Positions 46,221 through 57,780 of a DNA stretch of 64,000 bases are shown here, one piece after another; position 1 is the stretch's first letter, and the number at the start of each line of letters is the position of its first letter. The notes under the pieces were generated by a model that was given only the letters and a program-made list of their open reading frames with translations, did no database searches and had not been told where the DNA came from. The position numbers and the translations under genes were made by a program. This stretch comes from Berberis thunbergii (Eukaryota; Streptophyta; Magnoliopsida; Ranunculales; Berberidaceae): positions 62,001 through 126,000 of the forward strand of contig QNQO01000510.1 of NCBI GenBank assembly GCA_003290165.1, in the 5' to 3' direction.

Positions 46221-47399
46221 TCAATTGTTGTTATTGGGGAACTTGTTCGATCCATCAGCGGATGAAGAAGAAACCTTTTTCAATGGAGAAACAGCAGCAG
46301 CAGTTTCCTTCCTCTTGACTGCAAATTTCAACGTCCATGGGTATCCCCCTTTCTTTGAACGTCGACATTTACCTACATAATTTGCCAACATAATTCATCA
46401 GAACTCGTTTAAGTCAATACCAATTAAGTTGACTCGTTTACAGTATATAATTCAACTACTCCAGGCTTTGATTATATATTTATTTGAAATAAAAACATAG
46501 TACGGGATAGTCAAGTTTTTGAGCTTCCAAACATTACAGTTAATATGGATTCAACATGTGTTCAAAGTACTCCATCAACTGAGATGGATTCAACTGAATC
46601 TTGTAGATTTAGAATATCATTAATTAATTTCTAAAAGAAATTAGATGAGCTATACAAGGGAAATAGATGGAAACGTAATATAGATATTAATAAACAAATA
46701 AAGGGACCAATAAACCATTTGATGACTACAAGGAGAATTCCCATCATCGCTAAAATCTAAAGATTACCATAACTTACACTAGAAAATCACATCTGCAAAA
46801 CCCACATGCCCCATATAACAATCCAAACTATTTTTAACAAACACAAATGAAAATGAAAAAATAAATCCAAACTATCTCTCAAAATCTTCATACCCATTTA
46901 CCAAAAACACTCGAAAGTTTACTTAAAATCTAAACTAGATTTTGCAAAATTGAGACACCCCTTTAACCCAAAAAACTCAACAAGTTCAGCAAACTTGGAA
47001 CTAGTACTGGATCTAGCCCACATACCATATTTACCAAAAATACTCATAAGGTTACCTAAATCTAGTCTAGATAAACTTGTAAATTGAAGGTATTTTTTAA
47101 TCATCAATAAGACTTTCAAATCTTGAATGTAAATCTAGACCAAATAAACTGTAAATGTATGTCTCTGAAAAACCAATTGCTAGTGTTAATAAAAAAAATA
47201 CCAGAAAAAGTTTGACAATCTTATGCAAAAATGGAAATAAATAGAAGTTACATAAATTAAATCTTTTTTTTCTCCTACTATTCATACCCTTTTTTGCAGG
47301 ATTGACAAAAGCCGAACTAGCAGTGTCATCAAAGACTTCTTTGGCCACAGTGTTTGAATCAACAACACTTCCAACATCTTCAAGCTTGATGGTTGCCAT
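46221..47399 (-). CDS. Unrecognised 87-aa protein, two exons (copy II, intact)
   Basis: Exon 1 is 47288-47399 (ATG at 47399, 37 codons plus one base, donor GTATGA). Exon 2 is 46221-46372 (acceptor TTATGTAG, stop TGA at 46223-46221). The phases fit, giving 87 aa: an acidic start (MATIKLEDVGSVVDSN, EVFDDTASSA), a basic centre over the junction (NPAKKGKCRRSKKGGYPW, then FAVKRK) and a Ser/Asn-rich end (KKVSSSSADG, KFPNNNN). A TATA-like GATTAAATAGT lies at 47486-47476, about 77 nt before the ATG, and AATAAA at 46160-46155, about 60 nt after the stop. No signal peptide or membrane segment. I do not recognise the family. Extra exons inside the 0.9-kb intron cannot be excluded. Support comes from the same two pieces being preserved in copy III. 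Confidence 0.6.
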
Positions 47400-47469
47400 T
47401 TTCAAAAGAGACAAAGTGGTAATCCGAGTGGTTTTGATAAGGAAAAAATGGTGAAGAGAAAGCTTGGAA

Positions 47470-47640
47470 GTGAGGACTATTTAATCTTTCCTTTGCATCA
47501 AGGAACCCGGTGACGGTTACAGTTTCTGTGAACACTCACACCAGATGGTATACAAAACCAGCTAGCATTCCATGCATGCCATTGCCACGTAATGCGAATT
47601 AAACAAGAGCCTATCTCATCCACTTTTACCATATATTCCC
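47470..47640 (-). promoter_or_regulatory. Putative promoter of the small gene, copy II
   Basis: TATA-like GATTAAATAGT at 47486-47476, with about 160 bp of upstream sequence nearly identical to that at 57730-57900 in copy III (caaggaacccggtgacgg, then ccattgccacgtaa). Conservation is higher here than in the introns. Confidence 0.45.
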
Positions 47641-49904
47641 TATAAACAAACAAATTAATGAAATTAAGTTCAAGTTGGCAGTCACATATTTCCTAACTAA
47701 GTAAAATTAAATTTAAAAAAACAAGGTGATTGGAATTGTTCCAAAACAAATCAATGTTAAGGGCATTTAAAAGTCATGTTTTAATAAATGTGTCCCAACA
47801 AAACTTGATAATCAATATTACCCAGTAATACAATGATGTATTATATGAAATTTTTAAAATTTTTAGCATTTTAAATAAAGAACTGTCAAGTAATATAAAG
47901 TAAGTCTCCGTAAGATAAGTTGTCACTTACATATTACTAAACTTGACAGAAATTTTAAGGTAAATGGAAAACTATTAACATTTAACGTATTTTAGTATAG
48001 AAACTGTGATGAAAACCCAATCAACACTTAGTTTCCGATTACCAACCATTTTTTAGTTTTAAAGAGATGATATCTTGTATTTACTTGTGTAAAAAATAGT
48101 TTATATGTATATCAGGAAAAGTTCAGTTCAACTCATGCTCTATTTAAAGAAACCTTGATTTAAATTAGGAAATATAGTTTTTGTTTCCTTATAGTTGTGC
48201 ACCTTTTATGTAAAAAATTTAGTTCACTTTTTCATTAAGGGCATTTTTATAAGTAGTCCTATGTAGATGTGAACTTGCTAATCTTTATGAATCAACACTC
48301 TAATTAATCAAATTTAAAATTTTTAATAATTTCAATTTGTAATTTATTACCTCTAACAAAAGTGTACTTACTTTGTCAAATACTAGGGAGAAAATACAAT
48401 TGATTTCAATAAGTACACCCACCCCCAATGGTTGTGTTTCTTTAATTAATTAATTAATTTATTTATTTATTATGCAAAATAGTAATTTATTCAAAATAGT
48501 AATTTATTCAAAATAGTAATTTATTCAAAGAATGATATTAGTATTCTTTCAATTTGGAATAAACTTAATTTTGCAGAAATAAAAAACAGTTAAAGAAAAG
48601 GTTGTTGATGCCTAGAAAGATCTTCATCTGACTCTGATGTCGCTCTTACTATATCATGTAAATCTGTGAGATAAGTAGTTTCCTGGTTTGGTTACAAGTT
48701 GCCCAACTCAAAACCTTCTTTATTACCAGCGATTATGCCTGAAAACCGGTACTACACAGCTCCTTCACTTGACACTTATTCATGCTACTAATGACATTGC
48801 TTCTTTCATTTTCATACTAATATCTCATTAATTTATGTAGAGTAATTTAAATAGAACAAATTCTTTATGAAATTGGTATTGAGGGCTAAGTGAAGAATCA
48901 ATTTAAGAAATATTCATTGATGACATAAATTCAGTTGTTTGTGTGTTCATTTTAGAAAAATCAAGTTGAACATGCATGGGTCTAAGGAAGTAGATATATT
49001 ATTCATCAATTAAATTACATGTTAAAAAAAGAAAATAAGAAGAAGCTACAAACTAGAAGAAATAAACAAGAACATAAACCTCATGTTGTAAAGTGACCTA
49101 AGTAATACCAAATTATTTAAGAAAAACTATGGTGTGAGCACAATGAGCAACAAAAAGAGGCATCAGTTGTCATTTCCTCTGGTCGTTGTATAACCATTGG
49201 TCTACTAGCAAAAGAAGAAACATTTGATTTCAGAAGAGCGAGGGAACATTAAAAAAAAATCGAAATAACATTCATGAGTTGTGTGAGAACCAATAGAAAG
49301 TTAACTTCTTTGAAAACTTTCAAAAAACCACTCGTTGAAACCTGCTGGAGGCTTAAATAAAGTCTTCATCACCATTAGAACGAGGCATCAGTCCTGGATT
49401 TGTATGTTATGGATTACATTCACAATCACTAGGGCACATATATTTTTAAGTCTTCAACTTAGGAAAAGAATCGACTTATTTTTAACAAATGTGCATTTTA
49501 AATCGTAAAACTGATGTGTGCATCAGGCGTGCAAGTTAACCAATCTAGTGAAAATAAAATGTCAGATTGAGTGAGTCGTGCAAAAAAGTTGATATTTTCA
49601 GTTTGATAGAAATGCATGTTTTTATCCTTGTATTTGGCGTTTTGTTTGAAACTACAACGTTCAAGGGGTTTTCTCGAGAGAACCAAATTTTTGTTTGTTT
49701 TGAAGAAACCTATATAACGTAACAAAGATTGAGGGTATTAAATGTAGATACATTTTTCCTTAGTGAGATTCAGGTGGGGGATAGGTGTTTGTCTACTTAT
49801 GAATGTATCAACTGAGAGCTTTTCATAACTATATAGGGCATCATAATTATAAAATCACAGTTTTGGTTCCTAAATAACTTATAAAGTATACTTAATGATA
49901 GTAC

Positions 49905-51850
49905 GGGTGACCTGAACAATCAAACAGACTGTTGAGAAGAGGAGAGGAAAATAAAATACTCTGCTAGGGTTTGAAAAAACCAGGAAAAAGCGGCACCACC
50001 AAGCTTGATCTTTGGCCGTCGCCACGCCGTAGCCTCACCTCACGCTAGGGCGTCGCCACGACAGATCTTCACTGGTGTTGTTACGACTGGACTCCCTGTT
50101 TTGGGTGTTGCTAGGCGCGGGCCTAGTTAGGTCATGTCTTTGATTGGTATGTCGGTGCTTCCAGTCACCAATATACCTTCTGCCCCAATGGGTAGTGGGG
50201 GAGCTATGGAATGGACTCCTAAGCCTTTTTTCGCCTAGATCCTTGGAAATTTTTTGATAAATGAAGTTTCGGATATGCATGTTGAGGGAACTAGATTCCA
50301 AAAAAAAGGGGAGTCGACAATTGGTCTTACAGCATCGGATGGAGTTCATGGGGAAGCTTTCATGGAGAAACATGTGATTGTCATAAAGTTTTCTAGCTAT
50401 AGGCCAACTTTGGAAGATATTTAGGATTCAATTCACAGAACATGGGGTATCCTAGGAGATTTCTCGCTAGGATTGCTTGATCAACGTCACGTTTTAGTTC
50501 GCCTTCAATCCGAGGTGGAAGCGAAGAAAGTTCTTTCGAGGGATTCTTTTTTGATTCGTGGAGTTCGATTCAAAGCTTTTGGCTGGCATGATGGTTTTAG
50601 TCTGAAAGCAGATCCGATATCGGTTCCTTTATGGGTAGAGTTGCCCAACTTGCCTTTGCATTTATTTCATCCCCCTCTTTTGAAAGCTATTGTGAACTCT
50701 TTTGGTGTTTTTTTGCGCATGGATGATCATACTCGATGCTTATCATGCCCGGGCTCCGCCCGTGTTTGCCTGGAGACGACTTTGGCGGAAAAGCTACCTA
50801 GTAGAATTTGGATAGACATGGCTAACAATAGGGGCTTCTAGCAGAAAATAGAATACTCAGGATTCAAATATTGTGATTACTGTTCATTGATAGGGCATCA
50901 GAAGGAAGTTTGTAGAAAAAATTTAGGTTATAAGGGCAATGTGAGACCTTCCAACTTGGTGAAAGAAGAACAAACTGATAAGCAAAAGGTGGAAGCCAAA
51001 ATCATTAAACAACAATATGTTCCAGTGGTCAACAAAAATAAAATTACAAATTCAAAAGTGCGAACGAGTGGCGCGAAAAATAACCAGGGTAAGGAAATCA
51101 AGGAGGGAGTTGGTGTTGAGAAGCCAGTGGCCAAAGATCCAGTGAATTTAATGTTGTCAAACAAATTCGAGACTCTTTCGGAGAACAATGTTGAAGATGA
51201 AGGTAATCAAATAAAGAATCAATTGGCTAGTAAGGAGAAGGTGTCGCTCAAGAAACAACGGAAGAAGGTCTTCTTGAGGCGGGGTACACAGCTAGTGAAA
51301 TTGAAAATGCGATTGGTGGTGACAATAAGGTGCATGGCCGAAAGGTAGGGGTTCTAGCAGATGAGGGTAATGTACAAGATGACGAAACTTTAGTGGACGC
51401 CGTAGTAATTGAAACACCGAATATAAAACATATTAATTATTTGGTTCGTAATGCTAACAGAGAAACCGAACTGGAGACTGATGCCGACATTTCGGATGAA
51501 GAAGATTTGGATGAATACACCATTGGATCAAGAATAGTGTCAGGTTTAAAGGCAAACCACATTCGATTAACAAAAAGATTCGATAAGAGGAATATGATAA
51601 CAAAAAACACGATGGACCATGACTACTTCAAGGACTTCAAGGTATTTCCTCGAAGATCATTTAGAATGAAGAAAAGTAACAACAAGTACATACATTAATC
51701 TAAGGGTTTGGTCAGTCTAGAGGATAAATTTGTCTAGTTTCTGTTTTTTCCTTACCAATTTGTTATTATATCCCATTTTGGGACAAGTAATTAAGGTCTG
51801 ACAGACCAGATCTGCCTCTCCATAGCAGAGGTTTTTAATAATAAAAAAAA
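49905..51850 (+). mobile_element. LINE-derived insertion with only an ORF1 remnant
   Basis: The insertion is bounded by the 16-bp target duplication 'tacttaatgatagtac' (49889-49904 and 51851-51866) and ends in TAATAATAAAAAAAA. The empty site is present in copy I near 40925. Inside is a 5' UTR-like GC-rich stretch and a broken ORF1; no endonuclease/RT ORF2. Either an internally deleted LINE or a non-autonomous derivative moved by LINE enzymes. Confidence 0.9.
50189..51698 (+). pseudogene. LINE ORF1: DUF4283 plus zinc knuckle, broken
   Basis: From ATG 50189 the frame meets stops near 50238, 50422 and 50839. 50340-50840 reads as a DUF4283-type domain (HVLVRLQSEVEAKKVLSRDS, PLWVELPNLPLHLF). 50872-50913 reads CDYCSLIGHQKEVC, a CX2CX4HX4C zinc knuckle. 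The rest (to 51698, two overlapping frames) is Lys/Glu-rich. ORF1 proteins of this type bind nucleic acid in plant LINE particles. Confidence 0.82.
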
Positions 51851-52163
51851 TACTTAATGATAGTACATAGTTGCCTCCTATTTTCCCTTAATGTGACTAT
51901 CTAGTTTACTTTAATCTAGTTGATAGAATTAATTACATCTTTGTATATGTAGAATTAGCAGGATCATGCAAAAACTTAGAACTTTCTCGAAGTAACCACA
52001 AATTTTATGAAAAGTTACAAGTTATAAATATCCTCATCGGACGTGAAACCACGAGAGTTCATCCATGTGACTGAGTTTTAACGACTTGTGTGATCAAAGT
52101 CAACTACCTCGATTAGAACAACCAAGTCACCAATAACTGCTCTCTATTTGGAAGTTGGTATTC

Positions 52164-52298
52164 TTTTTTTTTGTTAAAATTTTTTTTAGCACCCTTAACC
52201 CCATGCTGTCGGCCGGGTTCAAACTCGTGACGTGTGATTCTATTCGCTATAACTCTACCAATTCACCTGGTACACCTTTGGATTTTTTTTTGTTAAAG
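52164..52298 (-). mobile_element. tRNA-derived SINE at the copy II/III junction
   Basis: Reverse-oriented relative of 39466-39606: on the minus strand GGTGTACCAGGTGAATTGG (A box), GAGTTTGAACCC (B box), GGGTTAAGGGTGC, then an A-rich tail. The target duplication is tggaag(t/a)tggtattc at 52149-52163 and 52299-52313 (14 of 15 bases). Confidence 0.88.
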
Positions 52299-53078
52299 TG
52301 GAAGATGGTATTCTTACTGTATGTAGATCACTCAGCATCAAAATTTCATCCATACCTAATTTGTAGCAAACTCACAAGCATTAAAACTATGTAATTTCAC
52401 TTCTTTCTGGAATTTCTTCTTCCTGTAATTTCACTTCTCTATGAAATTTCTTCTTCCTCTCACACAACATTATTAAATATCACTTTTCTTTCTACTTCCT
52501 CTCTTTGCCTCATTTTTCCACTCTCCTACCCTTGATATTGTTCTCAGTTGCACAATGAACACTGGTAGGATTTTAGAATCAGTTTATCAATATGAACATG
52601 AAATTAACTTGATATTCACTATGACTAGTAATTGGAGTCTATCTGAGGTCATGTGCATATAGACTTTGGTCTTCTGGGACGAACCCAGGGTTTAAGTTCA
52701 TCACTATATGTTAACATATATAAGTAGTTTAGGGACCTTGTAGAAACTTACCTATATTAGTTGTGGTTCAATTTTAATCAATGTTGAAGCAGTGCCAATC
52801 CAAAAAATTTCCCCAAATTGGCCAATGTATTTTGTGTCTAATTTCTTAATCTATAATCAAGTTACTACTTTGATATAAATGTTCAATCCATTTTCTAACA
52901 AATCAACCAAGTTATGATATTTTGAAATTCTAGCTGCAAATGTTGAACACGAGATGGGTTCACGCAGACTACTTGCTTGTTCTCATTCTCACTGGTAGCA
53001 TACTGATGTACTTTTATTACAGCATTTTCCTTAGTTTCAATACACCTACATATATCAATTTATGAACACCTACATACA

Positions 53079-56000
53079 TCAATTGTTGTTATTGGGGTAC
53101 TTGTTCGATCCATCAGCGGATGAAGAAGAAACCTTTTTCAATATTGGAGAAACTGCAGCAACAGTTTCCTTCCTCTTCATTGCAAATTTCAATGTCCCTG
53201 GGTACCCCCATTCCTTTGAACATCGACATTTACCTACATAATTTTCCAACATAATTCATCAGAACTCCTTTAAGTCAATAACAATTAAGTTGACTTGTTT
53301 ACAATATATAATTAAACTACTCCAGGTTTACATTATATTTATATGAAATAAAACAATAGTAAGGGATAGTCAAGTTTTTGAGCTTCCAAACATTACAGTT
53401 AATATGGATTCAACATGTGTTCAAAGTACTCCATCAACTGAGATGGATTGAACTGAATCTTGTAGATTTGGAGTATCATTCATTAATCCCAAAAAGAAAT
53501 ATGATGAGCTCTACAAGGAAAAAGATGGAAAAGTAATCTAGATTTTAATAAACAAATAAAGGGAACCAATAAACCATTTGATGACAACAATGAAATTCCC
53601 ATCATCGCTAAATTCTAAAGATTACCAAAACTTACACTAGATAACCACATCTGCAAAACCCACATGCCCCGTATAACAAGCCAAATTATTTTTGACAAAA
53701 ACAAATGAATAAATAAATCCAAACTATCTCCAAGGACTGTGATTTCGTTTTTCGATACAATTTAGGTCTGCCAATTTTACGAAATATTTCATGAAATATT
53801 TCCTTTTGTATAGAAAAAACGTAAAATTTTAGTTTGTAGTTACTCATTCTTAAACAGAACGAAAATATACAAATTTTCATAAATGATATTAATGTTGTAC
53901 GTTATGATCTTTATAAATATATACAAAAGTATATACCTAACTATTAGTTTTCTAATCTTTCAAATCTAGTGTGTAAATCTAGATGTAGTATGTCTTTGAA
54001 AACAATAAGAGTAAGTCTAGCCAGCCATGTTTGCTAAACTTTTTGGCATTTTTTGGTGTCTTTACACTTTTTACTCATTCTCTTTGAAACACAACCACAT
54101 ACACTATCTATAGAAGGGGTAGAAATGTAAAAAAAACCCAAAAAATGCCAAAAAAATGCTAGCAAACATGGCTGGCTAGAATTATTGAAACAAGAATTCT
54201 AGGGAGCCAAGTTTGGGCATCACTTTTAGGCCAAATTTTGATTTTTTTTACATTTCTACCCCTTATATAGATAGTGTTTGTAGTAGTGTTTTAAAGAGAT
54301 GGGTAAAAAGTGTAAAAAAAAAAACCAAACATTGGACCAAAAGTGGCTACCAAACGTAGCTCCCTAGAGTTACGCCTCTGAAAAACCAACCATCAGTTTT
54401 AATAAAAAATACCAAAAAAAGTTTAACAATCTTATGCAAAAATGGAAATAAATAGAAGTTACATAAACTAAATCTCTTTTTTTACTGCTATTCATACCCT
54501 TTTTGCAGGATTGACAGAAGACGAACTAGCAGTGTCATCAAAGATTTCTTTGGCCAAAGTGTTTGAATCAACAACACTTCCATCATCTTCAAGCTTGATG
54601 GTTGCCATTTTCAAAGGAGATAAAGTGGCAATCCGAGTGGTTTTGACAAAGAAAAAATGGATAAAGAGAAAGCTAGGAAGTGAGGACTATAATCTTAAAT
54701 TGAACGTAAATATACAAATTTGCATAAATGATTTAATGTTATACGTTATGATCTTCAAAAATATATACAAAAGTATATATATACTAAACTATTAGTTTTC
54801 TAATCTTTCAAATCTATAGTGTAAATCTAGTCCAAGTAAACTGTAAATGTAGTATGTCTTTGAAAAACCAATCACTAGTGTTAATAAAAATAAAATAAAA
54901 AAACCAAAAAAGTTGGACAATCTTATGCAAAAATGGAAATAAATAGAAGTTACATAAACTAATTTTTTTTTCCTGCTATTCATACCCTTTTTTGCAAGAT
55001 TGACAGAAGCCGAACTACTAGTATCATCAAAGACTTCTTTGGTCAAAATGTTTGAATCAACAACACTTCCAACATCTACAAGCTTGATGGCTATTCATAC
55101 CTTTTTTGTAGGATTGACAGAAGCCAAACTAGCATTTCATCAAAGACTTATTTGGCCAAAGTGTTTGAATCAACAACAATTCCAACTAGGGGTGGGCATC
55201 CCATCCCACGATTCCGATCCTGTCATGTCTTGATATTTTTGGGTCCTTTTGGGATTAATCAAACTCATCCCCATCTCGTCCTGTCCCGATCTAAAGTAGG
55301 ATGGAGATTTTCAATCCCGTTCCATCCCATCCTGTCCTGAACTTATTTATTTAATATTTGTTGTTTTTAATTTTAATCAAACTACTCTTATAAATGAAAG
55401 TTTAGGATGTGTTTAAATTAAACCAAAACATCTACTATTTGGAAACTAGTTTGATTTGGTACTCTTTGTTTAGATAAAAAAACTTAAGTTTGGATATTTT
55501 AAGTAAAATAGAACCTATGAAAATTTACACTTTTTCACATTTTAGATTGTTATAGGAATTTTTTTTTTGAAGACATTAAACCAAATGATGGGGTATATGT
55601 ACAACTATTGGTTAGTGTATTACACAAAGGATGCTTGACATAAAAAACATTGTAAGTTCATTTGACCATAAATTTTACATGATATTTAATATTGTTACAA
55701 TGATAGTTATATTTATATAAATTTGGCATTATTGGTGTGTGAGCAATGTGTCATGAAATTCATTTGTATTATTTATTAGAAGACTATTTAGTACCCGTTC
55801 ATCCCTTCCTGTCCCGAACCCATTTGGGATGAGACGAGGTCGGAATGAGGTCTATCCTGTCCCGATCCCGAATGAACGGGAAGAGGTCCATCCCATCCAT
55901 GCCCACCCCTACTTCCAACATCTTTAAGCTCGATGGTTGCCATTTTCAAAGGAGACAAAGTGGTAATCTGAGTGGTTTTGATAAGGAAAAAATGGGTGAA

Positions 56001-56824
56001 GAGAAAGCTAGCAAGTGAGGACTAGTATAATCTTAAACTGATTGAAAATATACAAATTTTCATAATTGATTTAATCTTATACGTTATGATCTTCATAATA
56101 TATACAAATATATATACTAAACTATTAGCTAGAATAGTTTTCTAATCTTTCAAATCTAGAGTGTAAATCTCAACCAAATAAACTATAAATTTGGCATGTC
56201 TCTAAAAAACCAATTGCTAGTGTTAATAAAAATCCAAAAAAAAGTTTGACAATATGCAAAAATGTAAATAAATAAAAGTTACATAAACTAAATCTTTTTT
56301 CCTGCTATTCATACCATTTTTTACAGGATTGACAGAAGCCAAAAAAACAGTATCATCAAAGACTTCTTTGGTTTTGATATGGAAAAAAATGTATAAGGAG
56401 AAAGCTAGGAAGTGAGGACTATAATCTTAAACTGAAGGAAAAAATACAAATTTTCTTAAATGATTTAATGTTATACGTTATAATCTTCATAAATATATAC
56501 AAAAGTATATATTAAACTATTAGTTTTCTAATCTTTCAAATCCAGAATCTAAATCTAGATCAACTAAACTCTAAATGTAGTAGGTTTCTAAAAAACCAAT
56601 CACTAGTTTTAATAATAATAAAAAATACCAAAAAAAGTTTGACAATCTTATGCAAAAATGAAAGTAAATAGAAGTTACATAAACTAAATCTTTTTTTTCC
56701 TGCTATTCATACCCATTTTTGCATAATTGATAGAAGTCGAACTAGCAGTATCATCAAAGATTTCTTTGGCCAAAGTATTTGAATCAACAACACCTCCAAC
56801 ATCTTCAAGCTTGATGGTTGCCAT
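53079..56824 (-). CDS. Small two-exon gene, copy III (possible joining of array exon 5 to exon 2)
   Basis: Exon 2 (53079-53233) is open, 50 codons, with GKCRCSKEWGYP and SSADGSNKYPNNNN text and one extra codon compared with copy II. Among the upstream exon-1 copies, the one at 56713-56824 has ATG, an open 37-codon frame (MATIKLEDVGGVVDSN, AKEIFDDTASSTS) and a donor in the right phase. Together they would give 88 aa over a 3.5-kb intron full of insertions. The copy nearest the promoter (57657 downwards) has a shifted donor and would end early. Expression is doubtful. Confidence 0.35.
53731..53935. mobile_element. Truncated hAT-like end
   Basis: CCAAGGACTGTGATTTCG matches the terminus of the element at 6519-7098, followed by similar AT-rich subterminal text (gaaatatttcatgaaatattt). 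No matching right end was found nearby. Confidence 0.5.
54017..54179. mobile_element. Foldback MITE 1 (CTAGCCAGCC ends)
   Basis: 163 bp with inverted ends CTAGCCAGCCATGTTTGCTA and TAGCAAACATGGCTGGCTAG. The interior shares 'ggggtagaaatgtaaaaaaa' and an 'actatctata' word with its neighbour. Confidence 0.82.
54199..54367. mobile_element. Foldback MITE 2 (CTAGGGAGCC ends)
   Basis: 169 bp with inverted ends CTAGGGAGCCAAGTTTGG and CCAAACGTAGCTCCCTAG. It lies 19 bp from MITE 1, and the central text is the same as in MITE 1 but inverted. Confidence 0.82.
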
Positions 56825-57780
56825 TTTCAAAAGAGACAAAGTGGTAATCCGAGTGGTTTTGATAAGGAAAAAATGGGTGAAGAGAAAGCTAGGAAGTGAA
56901 GACTATAATCTTAGAATGAACAATGTAAATCTAGACCAAATAAACTGTAAATCAAGTATGTCTCTAAAAACCAATCTCTAGTATCAATGAAAAAAAGTTT
57001 GACAATCTTATGCAAAAATGGAAATAAATAGAAGTTACATAAACTAAATTTTTTATTTTTTTCTGCTATTCATACCCTTTTTTGCTGTATTTACAGAAAC
57101 CGAACTAGCTGTATCATCAAAGACTTATTTGGCCAAAGTGTTTGAATCAACAACACTTCCAACATCTTCAAGCTTGGTTGCCATTTTCAAAGGAGACAAA
57201 GTGGTAATCCGAGTGGTTTTGATAAGGGAAAAAATCGGTGAAGAGAAAGCTAGAAAGTTTAAACTGAACAAAAATATACAAATTTTCATAAATTATGTAG
57301 TGTTATACGTTATGATCTTCATAAATATATATAAAAAAAGTATATACTAAACTATTAGTTTTCTAATCTTTCAAATCTAGAGTATAAATCTAGACCAAGT
57401 AAACTGTAAATATATTATGTCAGTAAAAAACCAATCGCTAGGGTTAATAAAAAAATACCAAAAAAAGTTTGACAATCTTATGCAAAAATGGTAATAAATA
57501 GAAGTTACATTAACTAAATCTTTATTTTTTTTTCCTGTTATTCATACTTTTTTGCAGGATTGTTAAAAGTCAAACTAGCAGTATCATCAAAGACTTCTTT
57601 GGCCAAAGTGTTTGAATCAATAACACTTCCAACATCTTCTAGCTTGATGGTTGCCATTTTCAAAGGAGACAAAGTGGTAATCCGAGCTGTTTTTATTAGG
57701 AAAAAATGGGTGAAGAGAAAGCTAGGAAGTGAGGACTATTTAATCTTTACTTTGCATCAAGGAACCCAATGACGGTTACA
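54400..57780 (-). repeat. Tandem array of exon-1 copies of the small gene
   Basis: Seven partial copies of exon 1 with flanks lie near 54509-54611, 54998-55092, 55112-55186 (continuing after a hAT element at 55912-55946), 56326-56376, 56713-56824, 57087-57186 and 57557-57657. Unit spacing is roughly 370-520 bp outside the hAT element. Most are broken: a lost ATG, in-frame stops such as TTA on the plus strand at 57127, frameshifts or deletions. Only 56713-56824 keeps start, frame and donor phase. The unit also includes the 5' UTR text 'ggtaatccgagtggttttga'. Confidence 0.85.
55187..55911. mobile_element. hAT-like element inside the exon-1 array
   Basis: 725 bp, TAGGGGTGGGCA to TGCCCACCCCTA, flanked by 'attccaac' (55179-55186) and 'cttccaac' (55912-55919), 7 of 8 identical. 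It splits one exon-1 copy in the middle of its coding text. Same family as 7188-7651 and 11541-12558. Confidence 0.88.

Larger units (their letters stand above)
45400..52140. repeat. Large tandem segment, copy II
   Basis: Collinear with copies I and III. It is the most complete version: it holds both exons of the small gene and is interrupted only by the LINE fragment (49905-51850). Confidence 0.85.
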
